A DNA stretch of 64,000 nt from an uncultured Prevotellaceae bacterium (GTDB taxonomy: Bacteria; Bacteroidota; Bacteroidia; Bacteroidales; Bacteroidaceae). The notes under the pieces were generated by a model, which was given only the letters and a program-made list of their open reading frames with translations, was not told the origin of the DNA and ran no database searches. The translations under genes were made by a program, and so were the position numbers. The stretch is from NCBI GenBank assembly GCA_900313615.1, contig OMRP01000005.1, positions 1 to 64,000 on the forward strand, given 5' to 3'. Shown piece by piece: positions 43,533-52,514 of the stretch (positions are counted from its first letter, which is position 1; each line of letters starts with the position of its first letter).

Positions 43533-44018
43533 ATGAAAAAGAAAATCGCTTTATTGTTGGTGGTACTTGCTACAACGCTCACTGCCAGCGCACAGTTTGA
43601 ACAAGGTAAGAAGTATGTGGGTGCATCGCTCACCGGTTTGAACCTCAGTTACAATGGTTCGGAAAAGTTCAACTTGGGCCTCCAAGCCCAGGGCGGATAC
43701 TGCATCCTCGACAACATCATGGCGCTGGCTAGTGTTGGATACGATGGCAATGGCGAATTACCCGATGCTCTGACGTTGGGTGCTGGAGGACGATACTACA
43801 TTTTGCAGAATGGTATTTTCCTCGGTGCTAACGTTAAGTACGTACATGCCAATGATAACTATAACGATGTGATGCCTGGTGTTGAAGTCGGATATGCTTT
43901 CTTCATTAACCGCTTCGTCACCATCGAACCGGCAGTGTATTACCAACAGTCATTTAAGGACCACAGTAACTATTCTACAGTGGGACTGAGAATAGGACTG
44001 GGTATCTACCTGCCCTAA
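43533..44018 (+). CDS. small outer-membrane beta-barrel protein
   Basis: A 161-aa protein with a signal peptide (MKKKIALLLVVLATTLTASAQ) and an eight-stranded barrel-like pattern (ALASVGYDG, LGAGGRYYI, FLGANVKYVHA, VGLRIGLGIYLP). It resembles OmpA/OmpW-type or outer-membrane beta-barrel domain proteins of Bacteroidetes. The start is fixed by the signal peptide and the array in front of it. Its stop codon touches the recR start (TAAATG), so the two are probably cotranslated. Confidence 0.78.
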   Translation: MKKKIALLLVVLATTLTASAQFEQGKKYVGASLTGLNLSYNGSEKFNLGLQAQGGYCILDNIMALASVGYDGNGELPDALTLGAGGRYYILQNGIFLGANVKYVHANDNYNDVMPGVEVGYAFFINRFVTIEPAVYYQQSFKDHSNYSTVGLRIGLGIYLP

Positions 44019-44630
44019 ATGCTCAGCCAATATCCTTCCGCTTTGCTGGAGAAGGCCGTTGCGGCCTTTTCCCGATTGCCGGGCATCGGACGCAAGACAG
44101 CCTTGCGTCTGGTGTTGCATATATTGCGTGACAGCAAGGAGGATGTGGATAGTTTTTTGAAGGCCATTGCCACCATGAAGGAAGAGGTGAAGTCGTGTGC
44201 GATATGTCATAACATTAGCGATACGGACATCTGCCCAATATGTGCCGATAAGAGTCGTGATGATAAGGTCATATGTGTGGTGGAGAATATTCAGGATGTG
44301 ATGGCGATTGAAAACACACTGCAATACCATGGTCGCTATCATGTCCTTGGAGGTGTTATCTCGCCTATGGATGGCATAGGACCTGCCGACCTTAACATTG
44401 ATTCTTTGGTGCAACGGGTGGCTGACGGTGGTGTCGACGAGGTGATTCTTGCTTTGGCAAGTACTATGGAGGGAGATGCAACTAATTTTTTCATCTCCAG
44501 AAAATTGGCCCCTATGGCAGTGAAACTGTCAGTCATTGCAAGAGGCATCTCCGTGGGTGATGAACTTGAATATACAGATGAGGTCACATTGGGACGTTCC
44601 ATTATTAACAGGATACCATTCTCACAGTAA
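44019..44630 (+). CDS. recR: recombination protein RecR
   Basis: A 203-aa repair protein. It has the helix-hairpin-helix [17 protein letters not shown] (about residues 16-32), a four-cysteine zinc finger CAICHN...CPIC (about 58-73) and a Toprim domain with [12 protein letters not shown] (about 86-97). RecR acts with RecF and RecO to load RecA at gaps. It begins directly after the barrel-protein stop. Confidence 0.97.
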   Translation: MLSQYPSALLEKAVAAFSRLPGIGRKTALRLVLHILRDSKEDVDSFLKAIATMKEEVKSCAICHNISDTDICPICADKSRDDKVICVVENIQDVMAIENTLQYHGRYHVLGGVISPMDGIGPADLNIDSLVQRVADGGVDEVILALASTMEGDATNFFISRKLAPMAVKLSVIARGISVGDELEYTDEVTLGRSIINRIPFSQ

Positions 44631-44638
44631 TAATTGTC

Positions 44639-45073
44639 ATGCAGAAAATAGGATTACTCAAATGGATAGTATGGGCATCTGTCGCCACGGCACTACTCCT
44701 CGTAGTGCTGTTCGAAACGCATGTATTGGAAGCGGGTTCAATGGCGGGAGATGCGAAGACGGAGTTTGTCGTGCTTACTGTTGCAGAACTGTCGTCGTTG
44801 GCGCTCATTCCTTTTGCCGTAGGAATGTTCCGTATCAAATATTTTAGGAATAAAGTGAAGGGTGGTTCTAATCAGACATATTTTACTTGGACGGTAACAA
44901 GATTGGGAATACTTTCATTTCTCATGTTGAGCAATACCCTGTGCTACTATATCTTTGCCAGTGTGGCGTTTGGTTATCTAGCCATCATTGCGTGTCTGTG
45001 TATGTTCTTGGTGTTCCCAACGAAGGAGAGATGTGCCAATGAGATGGGAATTGACAACAATGAAAGCCGATGA
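44639..45073 (+). CDS. small membrane protein, unknown function
   Basis: A 144-aa protein with four hydrophobic segments (about residues 8-27, 44-63, 85-105 and 109-126) and a charged C-terminus. No domain is recognised. It lies 8 bp after recR and overlaps the glycosyltransferase gene by ATGA at 45070, so it is translated with that gene and may help membrane attachment or act on the same product. Confidence 0.75.
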   Translation: MQKIGLLKWIVWASVATALLLVVLFETHVLEAGSMAGDAKTEFVVLTVAELSSLALIPFAVGMFRIKYFRNKVKGGSNQTYFTWTVTRLGILSFLMLSNTLCYYIFASVAFGYLAIIACLCMFLVFPTKERCANEMGIDNNESR

Positions 45074-46266
45074 AACTGTCTGTCGTCATCGTCAACTATA
45101 ATGTCAAGCATTACCTGTATCAATGCCTGGACAGTGTTTATAAGGCTTTGGATGGTATCGAGGCTGAAGTTTTCGTCGTTGATAACCATTCACGCGACGG
45201 TAGCGTGGAGTACCTTCAGCGTAGATACCAGAACGTCAATTTTGTTGAGATGAACCATAACCTTGGCTTCGCCAGGGCAAACAACATCGCCATTCGACAG
45301 TCGGAAGGGGAATATGTGCTTTTGCTTAATCCGGATACCATTGTCGGTGAACAGGTGTTGTCGAACGTTGTCGAATTCCTCGACGCTCATCCTGATGCGG
45401 GTGCAGTAGGGGTGTGCATGCTCAATGCCGATGGAATGAAAGCAAAAGAGTCGAGAAGGGGCATTCCAACCCCTATGACGGCTTTTTACAAAATGACGGG
45501 ACTTTGTAACAGGTTCCCCAAAAACAAACGACTGGGTCATTATTATATGGGGGACCTCTCATGGGATGAACCTGGAAAGATAGATGTGGTCAGCGGGGCG
45601 TTTTGTATGCTTCGCCGTGATGCCATGTATAAGGTGGGCCTTCTTGATGAAGACTTTTTTATGTATGGTGAGGACATCGATTTGTCGTATCGGCTGCTCA
45701 AGGGTGGATACAAAAATTGGTTTATTCCGCAGACGATACTTCATTATAAAGGGGAAAGTACGTCGAAATCGTCGTTCAGGCATGTCCATGTGTTCTATGA
45801 GGCGATGTATATCTTTTTCAAAAAGCATTTCGGCAATTCCAGTTTCCTGATTTCCATACCAATTAAATTCGCCATTTACATGAGTGCCACGTGGGCTTTG
45901 GTGAAGATGCAGACGGGAAAAATGAAAAAGGCGCTTGGATTCTTCAACCATAAACGGAAAAAAGAACCCGACTATTTGTTCATCGGTTCGGTGGCGGCCA
46001 TTACACAATGCCGAAAACTGTCCCGTAAAAAAGGACTTTCAAGTGAGTTCCAGGTGGGAAATGAAAAAAAACTCCCAGACGGTCATATATCTCTCTTCGA
46101 AGGAAAGGAAATCAAGAACAATCTCATTGTAGTATATGATATCAATTCTTATTCGTATGAGACAATACTGTCAATATTTGCCGAAAATCCGATGGAAAAT
46201 GTTCAGATAGGTACCTATAATCCCCATACGAAAACAATCATAACATTGGAGGAGGTGCTTAGATGA
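45070..46266 (+). CDS. family 2 glycosyltransferase
   Basis: A 398-aa GT-A fold enzyme. The N-terminus KLSVVIVNYNVKHYLYQCLDS is the nucleotide-sugar site, LLNPDTIVG supplies the DxD-like motif (about residues 89-97), and YGEDIDLSYRLLKGG (about 199-213) is typical of the rhamnosyltransferase-like subgroup. A hydrophobic stretch near residue 260-280 may contact the membrane. It is coupled by ATGA overlaps to the genes on both sides. The acceptor is unknown, probably a cell-surface polysaccharide or lipid. Confidence 0.9.
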   Translation: MKLSVVIVNYNVKHYLYQCLDSVYKALDGIEAEVFVVDNHSRDGSVEYLQRRYQNVNFVEMNHNLGFARANNIAIRQSEGEYVLLLNPDTIVGEQVLSNVVEFLDAHPDAGAVGVCMLNADGMKAKESRRGIPTPMTAFYKMTGLCNRFPKNKRLGHYYMGDLSWDEPGKIDVVSGAFCMLRRDAMYKVGLLDEDFFMYGEDIDLSYRLLKGGYKNWFIPQTILHYKGESTSKSSFRHVHVFYEAMYIFFKKHFGNSSFLISIPIKFAIYMSATWALVKMQTGKMKKALGFFNHKRKKEPDYLFIGSVAAITQCRKLSRKKGLSSEFQVGNEKKLPDGHISLFEGKEIKNNLIVVYDINSYSYETILSIFAENPMENVQIGTYNPHTKTIITLEEVLR

Positions 46267-46766
46267 AAACTGTGAATATCTCACTCAGGGCGATGGAACC
46301 GGAAGATCTGGATGTGCTCTACGTCGTGGAAAATGATCCGGAACTGTGGACTATAGGGGCGTCCAATACTCCTTACTCACATTTCGCACTCAAAGAATTT
46401 ATTGCCAATACAACAAATGACATCTATACCGATAAACAACTGAGGCTGGTTGTCGACATGGATGGTGAAGTGGCGGGATTGCTCGACCTTATAGCTTTTG
46501 AACCAGAGCACAGAAGGGCGGAGATGGGTATTGTCATTCTTGAAAGATTCCGACAAAAAGGAGTGGCACAACAAGCGATGAAGTTGCTTTTCGAGTACTG
46601 TCGCTCAAAACTGCATCTTCATCAGGTGTACGCATGGGTGCCGGAAGACAACATTCCCTCTTGCAAACTCTTTCTATCGCTAGGGTTCCATGCTACTGTT
46701 GTTAGAGAATGGCTCTTTAATGGCGAAGTCTTCAAGAATGCCGCTTTAATGCAACTTTTTTTGTAA
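46263..46766 (+). CDS. GNAT family N-acetyltransferase (SpeG/RimJ-like)
   Basis: A 167-aa acetyltransferase. The N-terminus ISLRAMEPEDLDVLYVVEND is typical of the SpeG/RimJ-like subgroup; the acetyl-CoA-binding loop is RFRQKGVAQQAM (about residues 97-108) and the C-terminal motif is NIPSCKLFLSLGF. It overlaps the glycosyltransferase gene by ATGA. The acceptor amine is not known. Confidence 0.9.
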   Translation: MKTVNISLRAMEPEDLDVLYVVENDPELWTIGASNTPYSHFALKEFIANTTNDIYTDKQLRLVVDMDGEVAGLLDLIAFEPEHRRAEMGIVILERFRQKGVAQQAMKLLFEYCRSKLHLHQVYAWVPEDNIPSCKLFLSLGFHATVVREWLFNGEVFKNAALMQLFL

Positions 46767-46781
46767 AAAGTCGCTCTTTTT

Positions 46782-46813
46782 TTTGGAGGTCACGTTTTTT
46801 TTGCATACCTTTG
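46782..46813 (+). promoter_or_regulatory. promoter of tRNA-Asp pair
   Basis: TTTG (46782-46785), a 20-bp spacer and TACCTTTG (46806-46813), 28 bp before the first tRNA. Confidence 0.8.
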
Positions 46814-46841
46814 CATCCGCAATTGAAAAAGCAATGATGCT

Positions 46842-46916
46842 GGTGCGTTAGTTCAGCCTGGTTAGAATGCCTGCCTGTCACGCAGGAGGTCACGGGTTCG
46901 AGTCCCGTACGCACCG
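46842..46916 (+). tRNA. tRNA-Asp (GTC), copy 1
   Basis: GGTGCGT pairs with ACGCACC; discriminator G. The anticodon loop CTGTCAC carries GTC between CCTGC and GCAGG. The T-arm CGGGTTCGAGTCCCG is regular. CCA is not encoded. Confidence 0.96.
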
Positions 46917-46951
46917 CATTCTTTTTAAGACATTGACTTTTTTATAGCATT

Positions 46952-47026
46952 GGTGCGTTAGTTCAGCCTGGTTAGAATGCCTGCCTGTCACGCAGGAGGT
47001 CACGGGTTCGAGTCCCGTACGCACCG
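46952..47026 (+). tRNA. tRNA-Asp (GTC), copy 2
   Basis: Identical to copy 1 over its full 75 bases, 35 bp downstream, presumably in the same transcript. Confidence 0.96.
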
Positions 47027-47027
47027 C

Positions 47028-47060
47028 AAAAACGCTTTCTTAGGAAAGCGTTTTTGCATT
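47028..47060 (+). terminator. intrinsic terminator after tRNA-Asp pair
   Basis: AAAAACGCTTTC (47028-47039), loop TTAG, GAAAGCGTTTTT (47044-47055), then T-rich sequence. Confidence 0.88.
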
Positions 47061-47103
47061 TTATAAAACCTTTTTATTTGCGAGGGAAAGTGTCCCAGGT
47101 TTG

Positions 47104-48606
47104 TTATCTCGAGGAACGGAATCCTTCAAAATTCTCATAACGTCGTTTCATCAACCTGTCGTAGATGTTGCGAATCCAGAATCTATGAGTGATAATGAAG
47201 ACAAGGCCAACCAGCATCACAATTACCATTCCTAACGTCTCACCAAATAGTGAGGTGGCTAACATGATAAATACGATGGGTACAAAGAATACTAAAAGCT
47301 CTATCACAATCTGCATGGAACTGTTCTCCATGCTGCCCTTGCCAATGAACTTTGTGTTCAAAGGTATGGTCTGCTTGTTGTAGACAGCCATCTGAAGAAA
47401 GACGCAATATTCCACACCTATGGTGAATGACATGATAGCCAACAACTGCAAAAGGGTGTATTTGCCCATGATGAGCGTGGGTATCATCAGCACGAAAGGA
47501 ACCACCAACACGATGGAATAGAAATAGTATTTGGCTCGTAACAGTGATATCAGATTCTCCTTGCGAACAATAAGACAGTCGATGTAGTTGCCTTCGTTGC
47601 ACATCACTTTCACCAAAATCATGGCTCCATATATGGCAAAGTTATACACGCTCCAAAAAGTGTTCATGAAAGGATTGTCATAGATGTCGGTGAAAGAGAT
47701 GATGATGCTGAGCAACAACACGATACAATTGGCAAAGATAAACGAATTGCGCATGTTCTTGTTGCGCATGATACTTTTTACTTCCAGTTTTATATATTCA
47801 CCTGTCTCGCCGAAACGGTCAAGGAAGGGTAATCGCGATACATGTTTGAGCTTTGTGGCCTTTTGTTGGGTCAACTCTTTCCAAGTGAAACGGTGTTGCA
47901 CACGTCGATTGATAGCGATTAACATAGCCAAAAGAGCCAACAATAGCAAAAAGAAAAGCACATTGCCATGTGACAGCTTCTCTCCAAAACAGGCATACGT
48001 GTCCATCATGGGGTCAATACGCAGATGGATAATCCATAGCGAAAAGACCAATAAGTAGACCACCAACGGCAGAAGCCACCATATGATGTGCTGGTTCACC
48101 AATGTCCGCACAAGCATGTACCATTGACTGTTGATGAGGATAAGAAGGTAAAAGCCTAATAGAAAGGCAAGTGTTACGAAGATGCCTTCTGCAAACACAA
48201 TCGACATGATGGCATAAGGGATAAACATGGCAAACCAGATGAGGTTTCCGGAGCTCATCAGCGATGTGGCAATAAAGCAGTCTACAACGTCATATTTGCG
48301 CAAGGGCAATAGAGAGTAAGGCTTGAGCATCTGCGATGGAGTCTGCTGCATGATAAACCGAAAAAGGAAGTCTATCAGCAGGATAAAGGGGGCGAAACCA
48401 TACATCAATTCGCAGGCAGTGACGCTGGTGCTGCTGTTAGCGGCCAGGGCAAGGATTACGGCAAAAAACATCAGATACAAAATGGTGAAACCGGCGCCAA
48501 TCATAAGGAATATTTTGGCCGCCTTGTTCTGTTGCCATACCATACTCCGACGCTCCGACAGCTTCATATGCTGTCTCAGTGTCTTGAATAACTCAAACCT
48601 TGTCAT
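47104..48606 (-). CDS. DUF5687 family membrane protein (probable ABC permease)
   Basis: A 500-aa integral membrane protein with about eleven to twelve hydrophobic segments and a cytoplasmic loop (about residues 240-285). The N-terminus TRFELFKTLRQHMKLSERRS and LPLRKYDVVDCF match what I recall of DUF5687, a Bacteroidetes family that usually lies beside an ABC ATPase. No ATPase is adjacent here; the ATPase at 20480-21262 is a candidate. The frame extends to a TTG at 48618, but ATG 48606 is the better start. It lies downstream of the LolA-like gene, separated by a short-unit array. Confidence 0.78.
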   Translation of the reverse strand: MTRFELFKTLRQHMKLSERRSMVWQQNKAAKIFLMIGAGFTILYLMFFAVILALAANSSTSVTACELMYGFAPFILLIDFLFRFIMQQTPSQMLKPYSLLPLRKYDVVDCFIATSLMSSGNLIWFAMFIPYAIMSIVFAEGIFVTLAFLLGFYLLILINSQWYMLVRTLVNQHIIWWLLPLVVYLLVFSLWIIHLRIDPMMDTYACFGEKLSHGNVLFFLLLLALLAMLIAINRRVQHRFTWKELTQQKATKLKHVSRLPFLDRFGETGEYIKLEVKSIMRNKNMRNSFIFANCIVLLLSIIISFTDIYDNPFMNTFWSVYNFAIYGAMILVKVMCNEGNYIDCLIVRKENLISLLRAKYYFYSIVLVVPFVLMIPTLIMGKYTLLQLLAIMSFTIGVEYCVFLQMAVYNKQTIPLNTKFIGKGSMENSSMQIVIELLVFFVPIVFIMLATSLFGETLGMVIVMLVGLVFIITHRFWIRNIYDRLMKRRYENFEGFRSSR

Positions 48607-48660
48607 CTCTATTTTCAACGTTCAATTTTCAATTTTCGATCTTCAACGCTCAATACTTCC
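48607..48660 (-). repeat. TTGAAAAT array directly before DUF5687 gene
   Basis: On the minus strand the units GCGTTGAAGATCGAAAATTG, AAAATTGAACGTTGAAAATA and GAG lead into the ATG at 48606. The array fills the gap to the LolA-like gene stop. Confidence 0.7.
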
Positions 48661-49278
48661 TCATCTCAGGTCTATCACTTCGGCTTCGGGGAAATCTTTG
48701 GCATTGAACGTGAACACGCTATCACTTTGGGGACTGTTCTTGAAATTAGTAATCTTAATTTCGCTCCATTTGCGTTCTTCCAAAATGCGCACCTTGGTGG
48801 GAAGATAGGACTTCGACACATATACGTACATTTCTTGGATGCTGCGCCCGCGGTTTAGGGCGGTGAGGTGGATTTCCCAACCATTGCCCTGTTCTTTAAC
48901 TCCTAGACGATAGCCGTTCTTGTAAAGCGTGATGAACTTATATGGGTTCATCTGGGCCTGTTGACTCTCGTTAGGAGTGCTGACATTCACCTCTTCGGAA
49001 CTTTTCATATAGGTCCATTGTGTCTTGCCGTCATACCAAATGGATGCTTTGGGAGTATTGGCATGAAACTTTTTTCCTTTGATGATAATGGTACCAGAGA
49101 TACTGCCCACCCCTTCGCTGCTGAGCGTAAAGTCGGCTTGTGCGCCACCTTTACTGTTCAAGTTGGCGGCTACTTTGTCTAATATCTCCTTGGCCTTCGA
49201 CGGGTTTTGTGCCGTCAAGCCTGTGCATACTAACAATGCAACGATGGCCATGATAATTCTTGTCCTTTTCATAATCAT
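48661..49278 (-). CDS. LolA-like outer-membrane lipoprotein carrier protein
   Basis: A 205-aa periplasmic protein with a signal peptide (MKRTRIIMAIVALLVCTGLTAQ). The mature part starts SKAKEILDKVAANLNSKGG and has the LolA-type open barrel pattern (ADFTLSSEG, ASIWYDGKTQWTYM, YVSKSYLPTKVRI). LolA carries lipoproteins across the periplasm. It lies 57 bp downstream of ftsK on the same strand, a neighbourhood I recall from other Bacteroidetes. ATG 49278 or 49272 are both possible; the extension to 49308 is unlikely. Confidence 0.85.
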   Translation of the reverse strand: MIMKRTRIIMAIVALLVCTGLTAQNPSKAKEILDKVAANLNSKGGAQADFTLSSEGVGSISGTIIIKGKKFHANTPKASIWYDGKTQWTYMKSSEEVNVSTPNESQQAQMNPYKFITLYKNGYRLGVKEQGNGWEIHLTALNRGRSIQEMYVYVSKSYLPTKVRILEERKWSEIKITNFKNSPQSDSVFTFNAKDFPEAEVIDLR

Positions 49279-49334
49279 TCTGTTTTTATCTTTGTGTTGG
49301 TAATCCAAAATTGTTAATTGTGAATTCTCAATTC

Positions 49335-51761
49335 TTAATCATTTAAATTTGCCAGCAATGCATCCAATGATGCTTCATCCTGAATGAGCACCTCTCTTGG
49401 TTTGGCACCACGTTGAGCACCTACAATACCGTGTTTTTCCAAATCGTCCATTAGACGACCGGCTCGGTTGTAACCTATTTCGAATTTACGTTGTAACATG
49501 CTGGTAGAACCTTGCTGTGTGGCAACGATAAGTTTGGCGGCTTTGACAAACAAGCTGTCTGCACCACTTACCATAACGCCACCGTCCTCGCCGAAGGCCA
49601 CATCGGTTTCCTCTGCGGCAGGCTCGGGCAATTGCATGGGTTCAACAGGACCGGGTTGCTCCTCAATGAACTGGGCGATGCGTTCTACCTCAGGGGTGTC
49701 GATAAACGCACACTGAACACGTACAGGTTCGCTGCCATTCAAAATAAGCATGTCGCCACGACCTACTAGTTGGTTGGCTCCTGGGCGGTCAAGGATAGTG
49801 CGAGAGTCAATCATTGCACTTACCTTGAAAGCCATACGGCCGGGGAAATTGGCTTTGATAGTTCCTGTAATGATGTTTGTGGTAGGACGCTGCGTGGCTA
49901 TAATCATGTGGATACCCACGGCACGAGCCAACTGGGCAATGCGGGCAATGGGAAGCTCAATCTCCTTGCCTGCTGTCATGATAAGATCGCCGAACTCGTC
50001 AATGATAACAACGATATAGGGCATATATTCATGGCCATCGCTTAAGTTCAGTTGGTGATTAACGAACTTACGGTTATATTCCTTGATATTGCGAGTGCCG
50101 GCTAGCTTCAGCATGTCGTATCGGTGGTCCATCAACGTACACAGGCTCTTCAGTGTTCGAACCACTTTCTGTACGTCGGTGATGATGGGTTCTTCATCAA
50201 AATCCACAGTAGCCATGAAATGGTCGGCTATAGGCGAATAGACGCTGAACTCAACTTTCTTGGGGTCAATTAACACCAACTTCAGTTCGTTAGGGTGCTT
50301 CTTATAGAGTAGGGAAGCGATGATGGCATTCAGACCAACGGACTTTCCCTGACCAGTGGCACCTGCAACCAACAAGTGGGGTATTTTGGTCAAGTCGAGC
50401 ATATACACCTCGTTGGTAATGGTCTTACCCAAAGCAATAGGTAACTCCATTGTTGTCTCCTGGAATTTTTTAGAATTGAGAATGCTCTCCATCGACACGA
50501 TCTTTGGTTTGGCATTGGGAACCTCAATGCCAATGGTGCCCTTGCCGGGTATAGGCGCGATAATACGGATGCCCAAGGCGGCGAGGCTCAACGCTATGTC
50601 ATCCTCCAAATTCTTGATACGCTTGATGCGCACTCCCTCTGCGGGAACGATTTCGTAAAGGGTAATAGTTGGACCCACCGTGGCGCGAATCTCACTTATC
50701 TGAACGCCATAACTGTTCAACACCTCCACAATGCGCTTTTTGTTAGCCATCTGTTCGGCTTCGTCGATATAGTGCTTGCTGTCGTCACTGCTTTTGTCCA
50801 ACAGACTGAGCGTGGGGTACTTATAGCGGGTAAAGGGCTCTTTGGGATTGATGGGCGTGTTCAACGCTTCGTCGCGTGTGACAACTTTTCCTGTGGCCTT
50901 TTCTTCACCAGGACCTACTTCGACGGTCATGCCTGGTTCTTTGCTTTCCTGCTGTTTGCTTCTCTTGCTGACAGGAGCGCTTTCTTGCGTTTCTGCACCC
51001 ACGATAACTCCGTCTTCAGTAAATCGAACGATTTGTTCTTCCGGGTCTTCAAAAGTATCGGGGTCTGGCGTGACATAGTCTAGGGATCCTTCTTTCTGGG
51101 GTTGGTTGTTGGTGATGGTAAAAGGAACCTTACGGATAAGGCGCATGGGGTCGAGTATGTTGCGGACAACATTGATAGTCTCAGAACTTAGGTAGGTAAG
51201 GAATGCCAGGGCCACCACGACAAGAAGGGCAATCAATCCTGGCGAGCCGATGATGTTTTCTATCCACCGGGCGCAATACATACCATGGTCACCTCCAGGG
51301 TTAAAAACACTTTCACCAAAAATGGGCGTGAAAAGTTTGGCAAAGGCTATTGAGCACCATACCATGGTCAGAGCAAGGCCGAAAAACCACTTTAATAGGT
51401 TGATGTTCTTATATGTGCCACTGAACTTCAGCGAACACATAATCATGAACACGGGTATGAGAAAGGCACTGATGCCGAAACAGCGGCTGATGAAGAAATG
51501 GGAGACGTAGGCTCCGATGGAACCGCAAATGTTCTGGAAACTGCGAGTGGCATTCTGCAACTCTCCTTCTTGCGGGGATAATACCAGACTTTGGTCTTCG
51601 CCTCCAGTGCTAAAATAGGAAACAAAAGCGATGATGAAGTAAATGGCCACCACAAATAAAAGGATGGACAAAACAAATTTGGTCTTTTCGCTATTGAAAA
51701 AATGAAAGCCCAGAGATTCAAAATATGATTTTTGCTTATCTTTATTTCTTTTCTTTGCCAT
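49335..51761 (-). CDS. ftsK: DNA translocase FtsK
   Basis: An 808-aa septal DNA pump. Four to five N-terminal membrane segments (about residues 25-205) are followed by a short acidic linker, the alpha-beta motor with Walker A ATGQGKSVGLN (about 455-465) and Walker B IVVIIDEFGDLIM, and the C-terminal gamma winged helix (GYNRAGRLMDDLEKHGIVG) that reads polar DNA sequences. FtsK moves chromosome ends and activates XerCD at dif. ATG 51761 (MAKKRNKDKQ) is preferred over 51773. A -7 box lies at 51782-51789. Confidence 0.97.
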   Translation of the reverse strand: MAKKRNKDKQKSYFESLGFHFFNSEKTKFVLSILLFVVAIYFIIAFVSYFSTGGEDQSLVLSPQEGELQNATRSFQNICGSIGAYVSHFFISRCFGISAFLIPVFMIMCSLKFSGTYKNINLLKWFFGLALTMVWCSIAFAKLFTPIFGESVFNPGGDHGMYCARWIENIIGSPGLIALLVVVALAFLTYLSSETINVVRNILDPMRLIRKVPFTITNNQPQKEGSLDYVTPDPDTFEDPEEQIVRFTEDGVIVGAETQESAPVSKRSKQQESKEPGMTVEVGPGEEKATGKVVTRDEALNTPINPKEPFTRYKYPTLSLLDKSSDDSKHYIDEAEQMANKKRIVEVLNSYGVQISEIRATVGPTITLYEIVPAEGVRIKRIKNLEDDIALSLAALGIRIIAPIPGKGTIGIEVPNAKPKIVSMESILNSKKFQETTMELPIALGKTITNEVYMLDLTKIPHLLVAGATGQGKSVGLNAIIASLLYKKHPNELKLVLIDPKKVEFSVYSPIADHFMATVDFDEEPIITDVQKVVRTLKSLCTLMDHRYDMLKLAGTRNIKEYNRKFVNHQLNLSDGHEYMPYIVVIIDEFGDLIMTAGKEIELPIARIAQLARAVGIHMIIATQRPTTNIITGTIKANFPGRMAFKVSAMIDSRTILDRPGANQLVGRGDMLILNGSEPVRVQCAFIDTPEVERIAQFIEEQPGPVEPMQLPEPAAEETDVAFGEDGGVMVSGADSLFVKAAKLIVATQQGSTSMLQRKFEIGYNRAGRLMDDLEKHGIVGAQRGAKPREVLIQDEASLDALLANLND

Positions 51762-51781
51762 GTATATCGTCAATTTTACTG

Positions 51782-51789
51782 CAAAAGTA
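51782..51789 (-). promoter_or_regulatory. -7 box of ftsK
   Basis: The minus strand reads TACTTTTG followed by C, 20 bp before ATG 51761; divergent from the exonuclease promoter. Confidence 0.6.
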
Positions 51790-51832
51790 AAGGAAAAAAC
51801 TAATAAAAGGCTACAAATTCACCTTTTTTTTC

Positions 51833-51840
51833 TAATTTTG
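51833..51840 (+). promoter_or_regulatory. -7 box of exonuclease operon
   Basis: TAATTTTG followed by C, 19 bp before ATG 51860. Confidence 0.6.
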
Positions 51841-51859
51841 CAACTTATAACCATGTTTT

Positions 51860-52501
51860 ATGAAAAAAATACTCTACAATAAATATGATAAGGCGTGGAT
51901 TGCTGAACTGCCAAGCATTGTGTTCGAAGGCCCTATAAGGGTTATCTTCTCACAGCAGGAGGCGGAAAACGCGGTCGACTATTTGCTCGCCCAACCAATA
52001 CTTGGTATAGATACGGAAACGAAACCGTCTTTTAAGAAAGGGCATACAAATATGGTATCGCTCTTACAGGTGAGCACGCTTGAACAATGTTTCCTCTTCC
52101 GTATCAACAGGCTAGGCATGCCAAAGTGCATCATCAAGTTCCTTGAAGATGATACAGTTCTGAAAGTGGGACTTTCTTTGCATGATGATATTCTGTTATT
52201 GCAACGTCGAGCGAACTTCACGCCTGGATTGTTTATCGACCTGCAAGACCACATGAAGGAACTGGGAATTGAAGATCTCAGCCTGCAGAAAATCTATGCC
52301 AATTTCTTCCACGAAAAAATCAGCAAGAATCAACGACTGACGAATTGGGACATCGATGTGTTCACAGAGCGGCAGAAGCGTTATGCGGCTACTGATGCAT
52401 GGGCTTGTATAAAAATTTACAACGAATACCTTCAACTGAAAGCTACGGGTGATTATGAACTGTTCATCGTTCCCGAAGAGCAGCAACCTGATAACAAATA
52501 A
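51860..52501 (+). CDS. RNase D-like 3'-5' exonuclease
   Basis: A 213-aa protein with a single DEDD exonuclease domain. Exo I is LGIDTETKPSF (about residues 49-59), Exo II lies in VGLSLHDDILLL (about 101-112) and Exo III is YAATDAWACIKIY (about 175-187), which gives the DEDDy type of RNase D and WRN. There is no HRDC domain. It may act on RNA or DNA ends. It is followed 13 bp later by the rRNA methyltransferase gene. Confidence 0.9.
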   Translation: MKKILYNKYDKAWIAELPSIVFEGPIRVIFSQQEAENAVDYLLAQPILGIDTETKPSFKKGHTNMVSLLQVSTLEQCFLFRINRLGMPKCIIKFLEDDTVLKVGLSLHDDILLLQRRANFTPGLFIDLQDHMKELGIEDLSLQKIYANFFHEKISKNQRLTNWDIDVFTERQKRYAATDAWACIKIYNEYLQLKATGDYELFIVPEEQQPDNK

Positions 52502-52514
52502 TTCTTCTAAAACA

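Noticed and set aside
46917-46951. Possible extra small RNA between the two tRNA-Asp genes
   Set aside because: Only 35 bp with no structure; it looks like a simple tRNA spacer.
49288-49295. Plus-strand TATCTTTG upstream of the LolA-like gene
   Set aside because: It points away from the LolA-like gene and towards the end of the tail-to-head ftsK gene; no plus-strand gene follows, so it is taken as a chance match.
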